NCBI GenBank assembly: GCA_049997955.1
Contig: JAEBDY010000019.1
Span: 1 to 64,000 of the forward strand
Source: Umezawaea sp049997955
GTDB taxonomy: Bacteria > Actinomycetota > Actinomycetes > Mycobacteriales > Pseudonocardiaceae
Length of the DNA: 64,000 nucleotides
Reading direction: 5' to 3'
Below the pieces are notes generated by a model that was given only the letters and a program-made list of their open reading frames with translations, did not search any database and was not told where the DNA came from. Positions 8,963-18,076 of this stretch are shown here, one piece after another. A program made the position numbers and the translations under genes. Position 1 is the stretch's first letter. Every line of letters starts with the position of its first letter.

Positions 8963-9417
8963 GTGGCGGGCGGTGGGAGAAGCACTACCGCCGGGTGATC
9001 GTGGACGCGATCCTCTACGTGGTCGACAACGGCATCAAGTGGCGCGTCCTGCCCGCAGACTTCCCGCCTGGCCCACGGTCTACAAGCGTTTCGCCGTCTG
9101 GGAAAAGGTCGGTGCCAAGCAGCGGATGCTCGACGCGTTGCGCGACCGGGCGCGGCTCGCGCAGGGCCGGGCAGCGGCTCCGTCGGCAGCGGTCATGGAC
9201 TCGCAGTCGGTGCGCGCGGCAGAGACAGTCGGCAGGACCACGCGCGGATGGGATGGCGGGAAGAAGGGCACCGGTCGCAAGCGGCACATTGTCGTGGACA
9301 CCATGGGGTTGTTGTTGGCCGTGTTGGTCACCCCGGCCTCGACGCAGGACCGGGTCGCCGCGCGCAGCCTGTTGCGGCGGATGCGCGACACCGCCGGTAG
9401 GCGGAGCCCGGGGCTGA
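8963..9417 (+). pseudogene. IS5-family transposase remnant (DDE_Tnp_1/IS427-like), frameshifted
   Basis: HYRRVIVDAILYVVDNGIKW RVLPADFPP (the YVVDNGIKW region of IS5 transposases) is followed at about 9068 by a one-base loss. The next frame continues PTVYKRFAVWEKVG and then VMDSQSVRAAETVG (first Asp) and GRKRHIVVDTMGLLLAV (second Asp). It ends near 9417 without the terminal Glu region. Confidence 0.8.
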
Positions 9418-9645
9418 CCTCAATGGAGAAACCGACCTGGCCTCGGCCCGGCGTCGGATCGCCGAACTGGAGACCGAACTGGCGATCCACCAGAGTGCAC
9501 CGAACTGCTCAAGGAGGTGGTGCCCCAAGGGCCGATTCGCCGCGACCGCTTCCCAGCGGAGGTGGTCGGCACCTGTTACCGCGCACACGGGGCGACAGCG
9601 GCCCGCTGGTCCGCCGAACACCGAATCGCGCAGGCCTAGCCTGCG
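9418..9645 (+). mobile_element. IS3-family transposase scraps
   Basis: ETDLASARRRIAELETELAI, then after a frame change TELLKEVVP, are the leucine-zipper and junction segments of IS3 OrfA. About 60 further codons (AEVVGTCYRAHGATAARWSA) are unassigned. No complete gene. Confidence 0.55.
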
Positions 9646-9667
9646 GCCCTGACGGGTGCCGCGAGGC

Positions 9668-9700
9668 GAGGGCGTCGCCCGTGATAGTGACGACGCCCTC
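9668..9700. terminator. Stem-loop downstream of the M23 peptidase gene
   Basis: GAGGGCGTCG at 9668-9677 pairs perfectly with CGACGCCCTC at 9691-9700 over a 13-base loop. It lies 36 bases beyond the stop of the minus-strand peptidase gene, a suitable place for a terminator. A second GC-rich hairpin (CCCCGCCTGCGGGG) sits between them. Confidence 0.6.
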
Positions 9701-9735
9701 CCGACCTGCTCCTCGTCCCCGCCTGCGGGGCGGGG

Positions 9736-10890
9736 TCAGCAGTAGCCGTTGACCGGTACGGACAGGCCGGTCCACATGTAGGCGTCACTGACCCAGGTGC
9801 CGTCGGTCAGCCGGTTCCACAGGCTGGAGGTTCCCCACCGGCCGGTGTGGCTGGTGCCGTTGGCCGAGCAGGCGACAGTCACCGTCGCCCCGTCGCCCAC
9901 CGACCCCGCGAGCCCGTAGCCGGTGCCCGGACCGGTGCGCTTGTTCACCACACCGCTGCCGTTGGCGTCCATGACGGCCTGGGTGAAGCCGAGCGGGCCG
10001 TGGTTGTACAGCGCCCCGCCGACGTTGACGCGGGCGCTGCCGTGCAGCGCGGAGCCCTGGTAGGCGGCACCGGCGCTCTGCATCACCCACTTGCCGATGT
10101 CGTGGTTGCCGATGCCGACGTAGGCGCTGTTCTGGCGCAGCGCGAAGTGCACGTGCCTGCCCGAGGCGGCACCGCCGCAGGTGACGTCGGTGCCGGTGTT
10201 GCCGAGGACGGCACCCTGACCGACGGCGAGGCCGTTGACGTTGATGCTGTTCCACAGGTGGTAGTAGTCGGTGGAGTAGCCGCGGTCGTGGATGACCCGG
10301 ATCCAGCCCGTGCACATCGTGTACGCGGTGCCGCCACGGGCCGCGCGCACCACCTGGTCACCGCCCGCCAGGTCGAGTGAGCTCCAGGGTGCCGCCGCAC
10401 CGCTCCAGCCGTGCGGGCCGCCGGGCATCCCCCACGACTGACCCACCGCGTACGGCAGGGCCATGCCGGTGCGCCAGTCGCCGGGGCCCATCGTCGTCGA
10501 CCCGCCCTGCGCGGTCAGCAGCGTGCGCTCCGCGTCGGAGACCACCGGTGCCGCGGCCGCGAGGTCGGCGAAAACCGGTTCCCCCTCCAGGGCGACTTTC
10601 CACTCCGCGCCGTCGCGGTGGGCAAGGAACAGCCACCCCTCCGGGTGTTCGTCCGTTTCCGGCGCGGTCGCCAGCACCGCGGTGCCGAACGCCCACTGAT
10701 TGTCCTGCTTGGTGACATTCACCCGCGGCGTCACCGCCGCCGCGGCCGTGAGGCCGGAGGATTCGGTGTGCATCCGCGCCGTCACCGCCGAGGTGAGGTC
10801 GGGCACCGGCGCGGCGGGCGCGGCGCCCGCCACCGCCTGTGTGGTGAGCAGCGCCGCTGCCACCAGGCCGGTGAGGAATCGTGGGTTCAT
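9736..10890 (-). CDS. Secreted M23 (LasA/beta-lytic-like) metallopeptidase with C-terminal SH3-like domain
   Basis: The 384-aa protein has a Sec signal peptide (FLTGLVAAALLTTQAVAGAA, cleavage about residue 24). A spacer of about 130 residues follows, then an M23 peptidase core: GPHGWSG with SSLDLAGGD about 12 residues later (zinc His and Asp), YYHLWN, and GRHVHFAL (the HxH ligand motif) near 246. The last 70 residues (KRTGPGTGYGLAGSVGDGAT to the end) are a bacterial SH3-like domain with paired Cys, suited to cell-wall binding. Such enzymes cut peptide cross-bridges in bacterial cell walls or glycine-rich proteins. It is clearly paralogous to the peptidase at 12790 across the core and SH3 domain. 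The ATG at 10890 is preceded by a GGAGG-type site. Confidence 0.88.
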   Translation of the reverse strand: MNPRFLTGLVAAALLTTQAVAGAAPAAPVPDLTSAVTARMHTESSGLTAAAAVTPRVNVTKQDNQWAFGTAVLATAPETDEHPEGWLFLAHRDGAEWKVALEGEPVFADLAAAAPVVSDAERTLLTAQGGSTTMGPGDWRTGMALPYAVGQSWGMPGGPHGWSGAAAPWSSLDLAGGDQVVRAARGGTAYTMCTGWIRVIHDRGYSTDYYHLWNSINVNGLAVGQGAVLGNTGTDVTCGGAASGRHVHFALRQNSAYVGIGNHDIGKWVMQSAGAAYQGSALHGSARVNVGGALYNHGPLGFTQAVMDANGSGVVNKRTGPGTGYGLAGSVGDGATVTVACSANGTSHTGRWGTSSLWNRLTDGTWVSDAYMWTGLSVPVNGYC

Positions 10891-11052
10891 TGCCTACCTC
10901 CGCTGTCGGGGCGTGGCGGCCGGAGCGGGTCGGCTCATCCGAAGCGTTCGTGGCCTTCGGAGGGCAGGGCAGCCGGCTGGGCTACGCGAGTCGATTCCAC
11001 CAGGGCAGCGGGGTGCGGCAGGCGTTGTTGCCGGAGCCATCGGTGATCGCAA

Positions 11053-12645
11053 TTACTCCTCGGGCGCGGCACCGGGTCGCGCGAGCCACCAGCCTGCCGC
11101 CGATCGGATCTGCGCGGGCAGGTCCGATCGGCGGCGCACGTCCGACAGGACGGATGTGGCGCCCTGCATCCCCGCGGCGTAGACCACCGAGCGCAACACC
11201 TCCTCCGCGTCCTTGCGCCCGCCGTGCCGCCACGCGCGGCCGTGGCGGCGCACGGCCCTGGCGAGCACCGCGGGCTCGGTGCTCCCCGGCAGGTTGCCGA
11301 GGCTCAGCGCCGCCTGCGCCGCCACCGAGCCCGGCACCGGGCCGTCGAGCACCGCCTCCAGGGCGCGCCGGTGCTCGACGCCGCCGAACGTGCCGAGGGC
11401 GAAGGCCCATTCGCGCAACGGTGGTGAATGGTCGCCGGTCGCCACCGCCGTGGTGAGGTCGCCCGCCAGCACGTCGCCGAGGGGCTTGCCGAACGGGCTT
11501 GCCGCCAGCACGGCCGCCGCGCCCAGTCGCACGTCGAGTTGCCTGCTGAAGAGCAGTTCGCCCACCAGCCGCGACAGCATCCGGTTCTCACCCGCCGAGG
11601 TCCCCCTCGCGGTCACGTCGAGCGCGGCCTCCGCCGCGGTGGCGAGCGAGGCGACCGCCGCCGCGTTTCCCGCGGTAAGGTCCTGGCCGCCGCAGCCCCG
11701 TCCGGAGGGCGGTCGGACGCCGGGCGTGGCCAACCTGGCAGCCAGGTCGACGGCCGCGGGCCGGAGGTCGGCGGGCAGGCTGTGGTTGGCCAGGTGCGCG
11801 CGGACGAGCACGCTGAGGGCGGTGACGTCGTCTCGGCCGAAGCGGCCCGCCTCGGCGGCCAGTTCGCACACCGACAGCGCGGCGTGCAGCGTCCGCTCGC
11901 TGGTCGGCGCGGCGACCTCGTCCACCAGTTGCCGGGTCGCGTGCCGGTCGTGCACCAGCAGCATGAGCGGGTCGACGACGACCTGACTGGTCGGGTCCGC
12001 CACCATCTCGGCCACTACCGCGGCGATCGCCAAACGGGCCACGGGGTGGCCCTGCAACCTGCGCAACGCCTCCCACCGGTGCAGGTAGCCGTGCCAGCGC
12101 GAGACCGACATCTCGCACAGCAGGCGGGTCGTCAACCTGCTCCACACCACCCTGGGCAGGTAGACGTGCGGCATGGCGAGCACCCGCGCGCTCATCCCGT
12201 CCCAGTCCACACCGCGCACAGGCGCGTCGTCGAGGCATCGGTCGAGCAGGTCGTCGAGTTCGGCGGTGAGCCGGGCGTCGGGGACGAGTCGGCGGTCCAG
12301 GCGCGGTGCCCCTGGCCGGACCGACCGGACCTGGTGCACGGTGTCGACCGCGGCGCTCAGACGTCCGGTGGGCAGGTCGAGGAGGTTCTCGTAGGAGCGG
12401 ATCACGCGGTACGGCGCGGGCTGCACCCCGTTCTCCCAGCGCGAGATCTGGCTGGGCGTGACCGGGCCGAGGTGGGCGGACAGGGCGGTGACGCAGCGTC
12501 GGGCTACGGCCAGTTCGGGGTCGTGCCCGTAGAGCCTGCTCGTCCGCAGCAGCCAGGCGATCCGTGGACGGCAGGCGAAGCGGCCGTCATCGTCGGCGAT
12601 CTTGTTGGGACGGCCCGCGGTGACCCTGCCGGTCGACGTCAGCAC
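11053..12645 (-). CDS. Helix-turn-helix (XRE-like) regulator with a long alpha-helical repeat region
   Basis: From a GTG at 12645 the 530-aa product begins (residues about 12-75) with a Cro/CI-type DNA-binding domain: HLGPVTPSQISRWENGVQ is the recognition helix region. The rest is Ala/Leu/Arg-rich and looks helical, with HEAT-like periodicity (AAAVLAASPFGKPLGDVLA, AAQAALSLGNLPGSTEPAV). No enzyme motif was seen. The frame stays open upstream into the antisense of the peptidase gene, so the start is chosen by position: it is the first GTG upstream of the HTH in the intergenic region, possibly leaderless. It sits between two M23 peptidase genes, one downstream on the same strand and one divergent, and is a good candidate to control both. 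Confidence 0.72.
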   Translation of the reverse strand: MLTSTGRVTAGRPNKIADDDGRFACRPRIAWLLRTSRLYGHDPELAVARRCVTALSAHLGPVTPSQISRWENGVQPAPYRVIRSYENLLDLPTGRLSAAVDTVHQVRSVRPGAPRLDRRLVPDARLTAELDDLLDRCLDDAPVRGVDWDGMSARVLAMPHVYLPRVVWSRLTTRLLCEMSVSRWHGYLHRWEALRRLQGHPVARLAIAAVVAEMVADPTSQVVVDPLMLLVHDRHATRQLVDEVAAPTSERTLHAALSVCELAAEAGRFGRDDVTALSVLVRAHLANHSLPADLRPAAVDLAARLATPGVRPPSGRGCGGQDLTAGNAAAVASLATAAEAALDVTARGTSAGENRMLSRLVGELLFSRQLDVRLGAAAVLAASPFGKPLGDVLAGDLTTAVATGDHSPPLREWAFALGTFGGVEHRRALEAVLDGPVPGSVAAQAALSLGNLPGSTEPAVLARAVRRHGRAWRHGGRKDAEEVLRSVVYAAGMQGATSVLSDVRRRSDLPAQIRSAAGWWLARPGAAPEE

Positions 12646-12698
12646 GGACCGTAGTATCCGGCCCGGCCCGCGGCAGGCACAAGACGCCGATCGCGGTG

Positions 12699-12730
12699 TT
12701 GTTGCGCGATCCGGGGCGGCTGTGCAACAA
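12699..12730. promoter_or_regulatory. Inverted repeat in the divergent regulator/peptidase promoter region
   Basis: TTGTTGC at 12699-12705 is the exact complement of GCAACAA at 12724-12730 (18-base spacing). It lies between the regulator start (12645) and the peptidase start (12790), where an operator would be expected. Function inferred from position. Confidence 0.4.
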
Positions 12731-12789
12731 AGCCGTCGTTCGACCGCGCCGACAGTAGCGTCGGGTGATCGGATCCAGGAGGTGCCTCC

Positions 12790-13953
12790 ATGGCCAGGAC
12801 AGCCCGGTGGGTGGCCGCGTTCGCGGTCGCTGTGGTGGGGTTCGCAGTGACCGCCCCTGTCGCGGGAGCGGCCCCGGCGAACCTGTCCGAGCGGGTGGCC
12901 CAGGCGGCGCGGGAGCGGGTGGGTGCGTCGGAGGCCGAGCGCCTTGCGGGAGCGGAGGTGCGCGTCCTGCGGTCGGACGGGCGGCAGGCCTACGGCACGG
13001 TCGTGCTGACCGCGCCCAAGAACTCGGACACCATGCCAAGGGACTGGCTGTTCGTCGCCGAACGCGACGGCTCCGCGGCGGACTGGCGGGTGGGCCTCGA
13101 CGGGCAGCCCGCGTTCGCCGATCTGGCAGCCCGGTCCGGGATGCTGTCCCCGGCCGAGCGCGCCGTCTTCGCCGCGCACAGCGGCCTGCCGGGCACCTCG
13201 GTCAACGGTGACTACCGCACGGGCATGAGCCTGCCGTGGGCGACGGGCCAGTCGTGGACGGTGCTCGGCGGCCCGCACGCCTACGACGCGAGCAGCGGCC
13301 CGTGGAGTTCCCTCGACCTGGCCGGGGGCGACCAGCGGGTGCTGGCGGTACGCGACGGGCTGGCCTACACCCCGTGCGTCGGCATGATCAGGGTTCTGCA
13401 CCCCGACGGTTACGCCAGCCGCTACTACCACCTGTGGAACCACCTCTGGGCCGACGGGCACCAGGTGTCGGCGGGCACCCACCTCGGTGACACCGGCACC
13501 GAGACCGGCTGCGGCGGCGCCGCGAACTCGCGGCACGTGCACTTCTCCCTGATGCACAACGGGAACTTCGTCGCCATCGCCAACCACATCATCGGCAAGT
13601 GGCTGTTCCGCGACGGCGGCGCACAGTACGGCGGTTCCGCACTGCATGGCAGCCGCCAGGTCTTCGTGGGCGGTCAGGTGCAGAACTACGGCGCGCTGGG
13701 TCGGACCCAGGGCATCGTCGACGCCAACGACGTCACCACGGTGAACCGCCGAACCGGACCGGGCACGGGCTACGCGTTGGCGGGCACGGTCGCGGACGGC
13801 GCGACCGTGAGCATCTCCTGCTCCGCCAACGGAACCAGCCACACCGGCCGGTGGGGGACGTCCACCCTGTGGAACCGCCTGACCGACGGGACCTGGATCA
13901 GTGATTCCTACGTCTACACGGGCGTGGCCAACGCCGTGAACGGCATGTGCTGA
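12790..13953 (+). CDS. Secreted M23 (LasA/beta-lytic-like) metallopeptidase with C-terminal SH3-like domain, second paralogue
   Basis: A strong AGGAGG site sits 5 bases before the ATG. The 387-aa protein has a signal peptide (WVAAFAVAVVGFAVTAPVAG, cleavage after AGA near residue 27). It has the same layout as the peptidase at 9736: GPHAYDAS with SSLDLAGGD (zinc His/Asp), YYHLWNHL, SRHVHFSL (HxH) and a C-terminal SH3-like domain from RRTGPGTGYALAGTV. The N-terminal 130 residues differ more between the two, suggesting different propeptides or targets. It is divergent from the HTH regulator at 12645 with an inverted repeat between them. Expected to act outside the cell on peptidoglycan bridges or protein (family knowledge). 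Confidence 0.9.
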   Translation: MARTARWVAAFAVAVVGFAVTAPVAGAAPANLSERVAQAARERVGASEAERLAGAEVRVLRSDGRQAYGTVVLTAPKNSDTMPRDWLFVAERDGSAADWRVGLDGQPAFADLAARSGMLSPAERAVFAAHSGLPGTSVNGDYRTGMSLPWATGQSWTVLGGPHAYDASSGPWSSLDLAGGDQRVLAVRDGLAYTPCVGMIRVLHPDGYASRYYHLWNHLWADGHQVSAGTHLGDTGTETGCGGAANSRHVHFSLMHNGNFVAIANHIIGKWLFRDGGAQYGGSALHGSRQVFVGGQVQNYGALGRTQGIVDANDVTTVNRRTGPGTGYALAGTVADGATVSISCSANGTSHTGRWGTSTLWNRLTDGTWISDSYVYTGVANAVNGMC

Positions 13954-13975
13954 CAGGACCGACCTGCACGTCGCG

Positions 13976-14434
13976 TTGACCACGCTCGGCTTCGCCGTCG
14001 CCGACATGCGCCACTGCCACGACACGCATGCTGCACAGCAGGTCATCAGCGCGATCGAGGCCCAGCGCAACGACCTGGACAGCGCCGTGCTGCGGCTGGC
14101 CGACCGCGGCGCCTTCGCCGCCGCCGGGACCCGGTCAAACCCGCCGCGCGAGGCGCTGACGAGCGCCCTGCGTGAACGAGAGTTCACCTTCACTCTGCCC
14201 AGTGGTGACGAGCAGACTGGGCCGGTGGTGGTGGCGTTGCCGCCGTACCCTTCGGGTGCTCCGGCCCTGGCGAAGGCGCTGGCGGAGCGGAACGTGTCGG
14301 TGGGTCTCGGTCAGGGGCCGTTGAAGGGACGAGCGCTGCGGTTCGCCCTGTACGGCCAGACCGAGGACTCGATCGCGGAGCTCGTGCGAGAACTCGACGC
14401 GGTCGTTCAGACAGTGGCGGGAGAATACTTGTGA
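13976..14434 (+). pseudogene. Class V aminotransferase, C-terminal fragment
   Basis: The last 90 residues (PALAKALAERNVSVGLGQGP, then LKGRALRFALYGQTEDSIAE) match the C-terminal subdomain of PLP-dependent class V aminotransferases (serine-pyruvate/cysteine-desulfurase-like). The PLP lysine domain, about 250 residues upstream, is absent: the frame starts at about TTG 13976, immediately after the peptidase gene. It is therefore a truncated gene. Its stop overlaps the next start (GTGA at 14431), showing it was the first gene of an operon with the following three. Confidence 0.6.
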
Positions 14435-15389
14435 CGGACGAAACCGCACCGACCACCGGCCACGGGATGCTCGTGCTGCTGCCGGACGCGGATCGGCGGG
14501 GTCGTGGCCCCGCTCACCGCACGCCTCGCGGAAGCGGGCTGCACCGTCGCTGCGGTGGCACCGACGAGCCTGTCCCCCGCGGTGGTCGCCCGCCTGTACC
14601 AGCGCAACCTTGGGCGGCAGTAACCGGGTCGAGTCGACGGGACATGGCTCGGGCGGCGGATCTTCACGCCCGACCAGAGCATCGTGCTGGTCCTGCGCTC
14701 GCAGGTGATCAGGGACTTACCCGGCGCGCTCGCGGCCTGGAAGGGGGCCAGCGCGCCGGACGGGCGTACACCGGGTGCGTTGCGCTCGGTGGCGGCGTTC
14801 GCCAACCGCTGCATGTCGTTGCTGCACACGTCGGACGATGCCGGCCAGACCGCGGAAGACCTGGCGCTGCTGCTCGGACCCGAGCTGCGCGATGAGATCC
14901 TGGGAGCGGAGCCCGACCGCCGGATCGGCTGGAATGACGTCGTCGCGCTGACCGAGCGGCGCGGTCCCGACAGTGGGCAGTCGCCGGTGGGCTTTCTGGC
15001 CGCGGTCACCGCGCGGGCGTTGCTCGTGCTCGGGCTGGACGCGCGGCTGGTTCCGCAGCGGTGCACGCTCGGCCCGTTGCCCGAGCTGGCCGCGGATCTG
15101 CTGGCCCGGCGCCGCACGCCCGACGAGCTCGTCGGACTACCGGTGCCCCGAGCTCAGGCAGCCACCAAAGGACCTGTTCGACGCGGCCGTCGCGCGGCGC
15201 GTGCCAAGGCAGCGGCAGGAGCTGACCGAGGTGCTCGGGCTGATCGCCGACGGTCACTCAGGCGGCCGGGTCGCCGAGTACGCGGAGGACGTGCTGGCGG
15301 CCAACGGCGTCGTCAACGACACGTGGGAGCGGCACATGCTGCTCACCACGCTGACCTTTCCCGTCCGGGAGAGTGAGGAGAAAACATGA
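14431..15389 (+). pseudogene. Nucleoside-diphosphate-kinase-like protein, multiply frameshifted
   Basis: Read across frames, the product begins MLVLLPDA then RGVVAPLTARLAEAGCTVAA and LSPAVVARLYQRNLG, stops, then resumes with IVLVLRSQVIRDLPGALAAW and DGRTPGALRSVAAFANRCM. This follows the order of a nucleoside diphosphate kinase fold: LVLxKPDxxxRG, the mid helix, then the GxTxPxxAxPGTIR region. The catalytic-His segment is not conserved in the usual form (the HTSD near 14830 may be the equivalent). About 150 more residues extend past the NDK fold. At least three indels or stops break it (about 14500, 14629, 15140). NDK-like proteins in biosynthetic operons often are not true NDKs, so the role is unknown. 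Confidence 0.6.
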
Positions 15390-16096
15390 AGTACGGTCTT
15401 GCCCTCAGCGGCGAGTCGGTCCCCGACTGGCCGCACCAGCGACCTCGACTCCAGCGAGGCCTCGGTGCTGCGCGGGGTCGAGGAGGCGCTCCTCGAATCC
15501 GTTCCGCACCTCGGCACCAGGGGGATCCGGCGCAGTCTGCGTTTCCCCGACACGTTCCGCTGCGAGCTGGAGGCCTTCCGCGCGGCGCAGGAGCAGTGCC
15601 CCAACCTGCGGATGCTCTTCCGTTCGTCACGACCGAGGAACAGACGAGCGTGGCGCGCGACCTGACCCGCACGGCTGGTGTTGAGGGGGAGTTGGGGCTG
15701 ATAGCCGAGACGCCGTCGGCGGTGACCCTGCCCGAGATCCTCGACGGCGGGTACTCGCACGTGCTCGTCGGCTGCAACGACCTCTGGGCTCTCACCATGG
15801 CCGAGGTCCGCCGGCCGGGAAACTTCCCGACCGCCACGCCCGCGCTGGAACGGCTGGTCGAACTGGCCCGGCGGCACACCAGCGACCGGGGCGCCACGTT
15901 GCACCTCGCCGGCTACCTCGACGCCCCGCTGATCAAGATGGCCGAGCACACCGGTGTCGACGCGGCAATCTTCCACTACTCGCAGCTGCCCAAGCTGCTC
16001 GGCGACCGCTTCGCGGAGCTGCCAGACCTGGGACTCATGGCCGACATCAAACGGCGGACCAGGGCGGCTGTCGCACAGCTTGCCTCCCGATTCTGA
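15386..16096 (+). pseudogene. PEP-utilising-enzyme-type TIM-barrel protein, frameshifted
   Basis: The ATG overlaps the preceding stop (ATGA). After two frame changes (near 15430 and 15625) the last 150 residues are coherent: LGLIAETPSAVTLPEILDGG followed by SHVLVGCNDLWALTMAE. This corresponds to the barrel of PEP-utilising enzymes (ExPSA then IGxNDLT). The middle part reads SLRFPDTFRCELEAFRAAQE in another frame. With these breaks it cannot make a full barrel. In this operon it may have used a PEP- or pyruvate-like C3 unit (inference). Confidence 0.6.
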
Positions 16097-16136
16097 ACGG
16101 CGCCGGCCAACCGGCACGACTGAGAGGCCATCCGAG

Positions 16137-16276
16137 GTGTTGGACTACTCCGCATATCTGACCGAACTGAAAGAACGCGGCTGCTGCCCAAACACCGGCA
16201 CTGCGTCTACGTCAGCGGCTCGCTTGTGTGCGTGGTGGGGCAACAAGAGCAGCGACCTCGACTTCTACGTCATCAT
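16137..16276 (+). pseudogene. Nucleotidyltransferase fragment (Pol-beta-like fold)
   Basis: A GTG after GAGAGG begins VLDYSAYLTELKERG, then with one frame change VYVSGSLV and WGNKSSDLDFYVI. The pattern VSGSLVxGWGxxxSDLDFYV matches the GS...DxD active-site strand of nucleotidyltransferases. The gene is cut at about 16276 by transposase sequence. It continues the broken operon from 13976. Confidence 0.55.
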
Positions 16277-16390
16277 TAACATCCTGTGGGGAAGCCTGAC
16301 GATGGCGGTCGAGGCGGTGGGGTGTTTGAGCCCGGCCCAGACGCGTTCGACGGGGTTGTGCGCGTTCAGTGGAAATGAGGATGTTCGCTT
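16277..16390 (-). mobile_element. IS630-like transposase remnant
   Basis: The minus strand reads LNAHNPVERVWAGLKHPTAS, the C-terminal NPxExxWxxLK motif with the last catalytic Glu of IS630 transposases. Only about 35 codons remain; they cut the nucleotidyltransferase fragment. Confidence 0.65.
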
Positions 16391-16507
16391 TCAACCGTTC
16401 CTGTTCGCTGGCGGCTTCCTTTGCCACGCCGCCGCGTGGGAGGCCGGTGCGCAGTCCCCGGTCTGCCGGTTGTCGCATCGTTCTTGCACGACCAGCATGT
16501 CTCTGGT

Positions 16508-16526
16508 AGATATATCTGTCAGATAG
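16508..16526. promoter_or_regulatory. AT-rich palindrome before the PadR start, probable operator
   Basis: AGATATATCT at 16508-16517 is a perfect palindrome, followed by a half repeat AGATA at 16521-16525. It ends just before the AGGAG site of the PadR gene, where an autorepressor would block initiation. AT-rich dyads of this kind are usual PadR operators (family knowledge). Confidence 0.55.
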
Positions 16527-16534
16527 GAGTTGAG

Positions 16535-17104
16535 ATGGCCAGAGCGAGTCAGACCGAGGTTGCGGTGCTGGGCGGGTTGAGCGTCCGGCCGATGACGGGC
16601 TACGCGTTGCGCGAAGCGATCCGGGAGGTGTTGGGGCATTTCTGGAGTGAGAGCTATGGCCAGATCTATCCCACCCTGGCCAACCTTGAACAGCAGGGTT
16701 TGGTGCGCAGGCAGGGCGCGGCTCGGACCGGTGCGTCCACGTTCGCGATCACACCATCGGGAACCCGGCGCCTTGAAGAGTTGCTGGCACAGCCGGTTCA
16801 GGCCACGTCACCACGCAACGGACTGCTGCTGCGACTGTACTTCGGCAGGCATCTTGGTCCCGCCGCGTGCCGGACGCTGGTCCAGGAGGCGTTGGCCGAA
16901 GCGCAGGACGCGCTGGAGCGGTACGCGGAGATCCGCGCGGAGATCGAAGACCAGGACTCCGAGGATCGTGAGTACTGGCTGCTCACCGTCTCGGCCGGAG
17001 AACATTCCGCCCGTGCCGCACAGGCATGGGCCCACGACGCACTGTCCACTCTCGCCGAACTCGACGACGACCCAGCGAGAACCCGACCAGGGAGAACCTC
17101 ATGA
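16535..17104 (+). CDS. PadR-family transcriptional regulator
   Basis: This 189-aa protein starts at an ATG preceded by AGGAG. Residues 5-85 form the PadR winged helix: VAVLGGLSVRPMTGYALREA, then FWSESYGQIYPTLANLEQQG and LVRRQG, the helix-wing motif. The C-terminal part (about 95-180) is the VirR/PadR-C four-helix dimerisation region. PadR proteins repress nearby transporter or membrane genes until a small lipophilic ligand binds. The following membrane-protein gene overlaps its stop (ATGA), so the two form one unit, most likely autoregulated through the palindrome at 16508. It is one of the few intact genes in a heavily decayed stretch. Confidence 0.9.
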   Translation: MARASQTEVAVLGGLSVRPMTGYALREAIREVLGHFWSESYGQIYPTLANLEQQGLVRRQGAARTGASTFAITPSGTRRLEELLAQPVQATSPRNGLLLRLYFGRHLGPAACRTLVQEALAEAQDALERYAEIRAEIEDQDSEDREYWLLTVSAGEHSARAAQAWAHDALSTLAELDDDPARTRPGRTS

Positions 17105-17520
17105 CGATGGCTGTCATTCACCGAACGAGACGGGCCGCTGCCATTGCCGCGGCAGGTTTCGTGGCGGTGTCGGCGTTTCAGGCACTGCTGGCTGCCGGGA
17201 TCCCGTTGGGCCGAGCGGCATGGGGCGGCGCGACAGCCGAGCTACCCGCCGCTCTGCGGATAGCCAGCGGGTTCGCCACCGTGTTCTGGCTGGTGGCCGC
17301 GGCGGTGGTGTTGCGGCGAGGTGGCTACCGCGTGCGGTGGGTATCGGAGCGAGTCGCCAAGGTCGGCACGTGGGCGTTGGCCGGACTGCTCACGGCAGGG
17401 GCGCTGATGAACTTGGCTTCGTCAAGCCCGTGGGAACGCTTTGGCTGGGCGCCGATGGTCGCGGCACTGGCCGCACTCTGCCTGGCCGTGGCACGCGGGC
17501 ACCGCCCAGCCGCGCATTGA
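17101..17520 (+). CDS. Small integral membrane protein coupled to PadR
   Basis: The 139-aa product has about four hydrophobic segments (AAAIAAAGFVAVSAFQALLA, FATVFWLVAAAVVLRRGG, WALAGLLTAGALMNLAS, MVAALAALCLAVARG) and short polar loops. The ATG overlaps the PadR stop. It resembles the DUF-type four-helix membrane proteins that follow PadR genes in actinomycetes, but I recognise no function. Its translation is coupled to PadR, which suggests it is the regulated target. Confidence 0.75.
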   Translation: MTMAVIHRTRRAAAIAAAGFVAVSAFQALLAAGIPLGRAAWGGATAELPAALRIASGFATVFWLVAAAVVLRRGGYRVRWVSERVAKVGTWALAGLLTAGALMNLASSSPWERFGWAPMVAALAALCLAVARGHRPAAH

Positions 17521-17621
17521 CATCTTCGCTCGCAGTGCAATTGGCGATCCTGACGTTGAGGTCCCCGGTAGCTCGGAAGCTTTCCAGACATGGTCCGACA
17601 GGGGCCTGAAGGGAGTCGTCC

Positions 17622-17923
17622 GTGGCATTACCGAAGAAGTACCCCGACGAGTTGAGGATCCGTGCGGTCAGGCTGTACCGCGACTCGGACCCGAAGCCGG
17701 TGATCGCGCATCTGGCCCGCCAGCTGGGTGTGCATCACGAGGCCCTGCGGAACTGGATCCGGCAGGACGAGGCCGACCGCGGCGAACGAGGCGACCGGCC
17801 CACGACCTCCGAGTCCGAGGAGCTGCGCCGGTTGCGGCGGGAGAACGCGAAGTCAAGCGCGCCAACGACATCCTCAAGGCCGCCAGCGCATTGTTCGCGG
17901 CGGAACTCGACCCGACCCGGTGA
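17622..17923 (+). pseudogene. IS3-family transposase OrfA, one frameshift
   Basis: MALPKKYPDELRIRAVRLY RD with the HTH (VIAHLARQLGVHHEALRNW) is a standard IS3 OrfA start. After LRRLRREN the frame shifts and continues VKRANDILKAASALFAAELD to a stop at 17923. The lost base lies between 17850 and 17860. Confidence 0.8.
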
Positions 17924-18076
17924 CGCTCGTGCAGCAGCTTTGCGGCCGATTCGGGGTCGAGCCCGTACTCCGGGTCCTGGGCATGGCCTCCTCCACGTTC
18001 CACGGCTGGGTGGCCCGCCAGGCCGACCCGTCCCGGAGCGAACGCGACGACCGGGCGATCACCGCCGTGGAAGGGG

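Noticed and set aside
12646..14193. Antisense extension of the HTH regulator frame through the second M23 gene
   Set aside because: The opposite strand encodes a complete peptidase with signal peptide and ribosome-binding site, so the regulator start must lie in the intergenic region.
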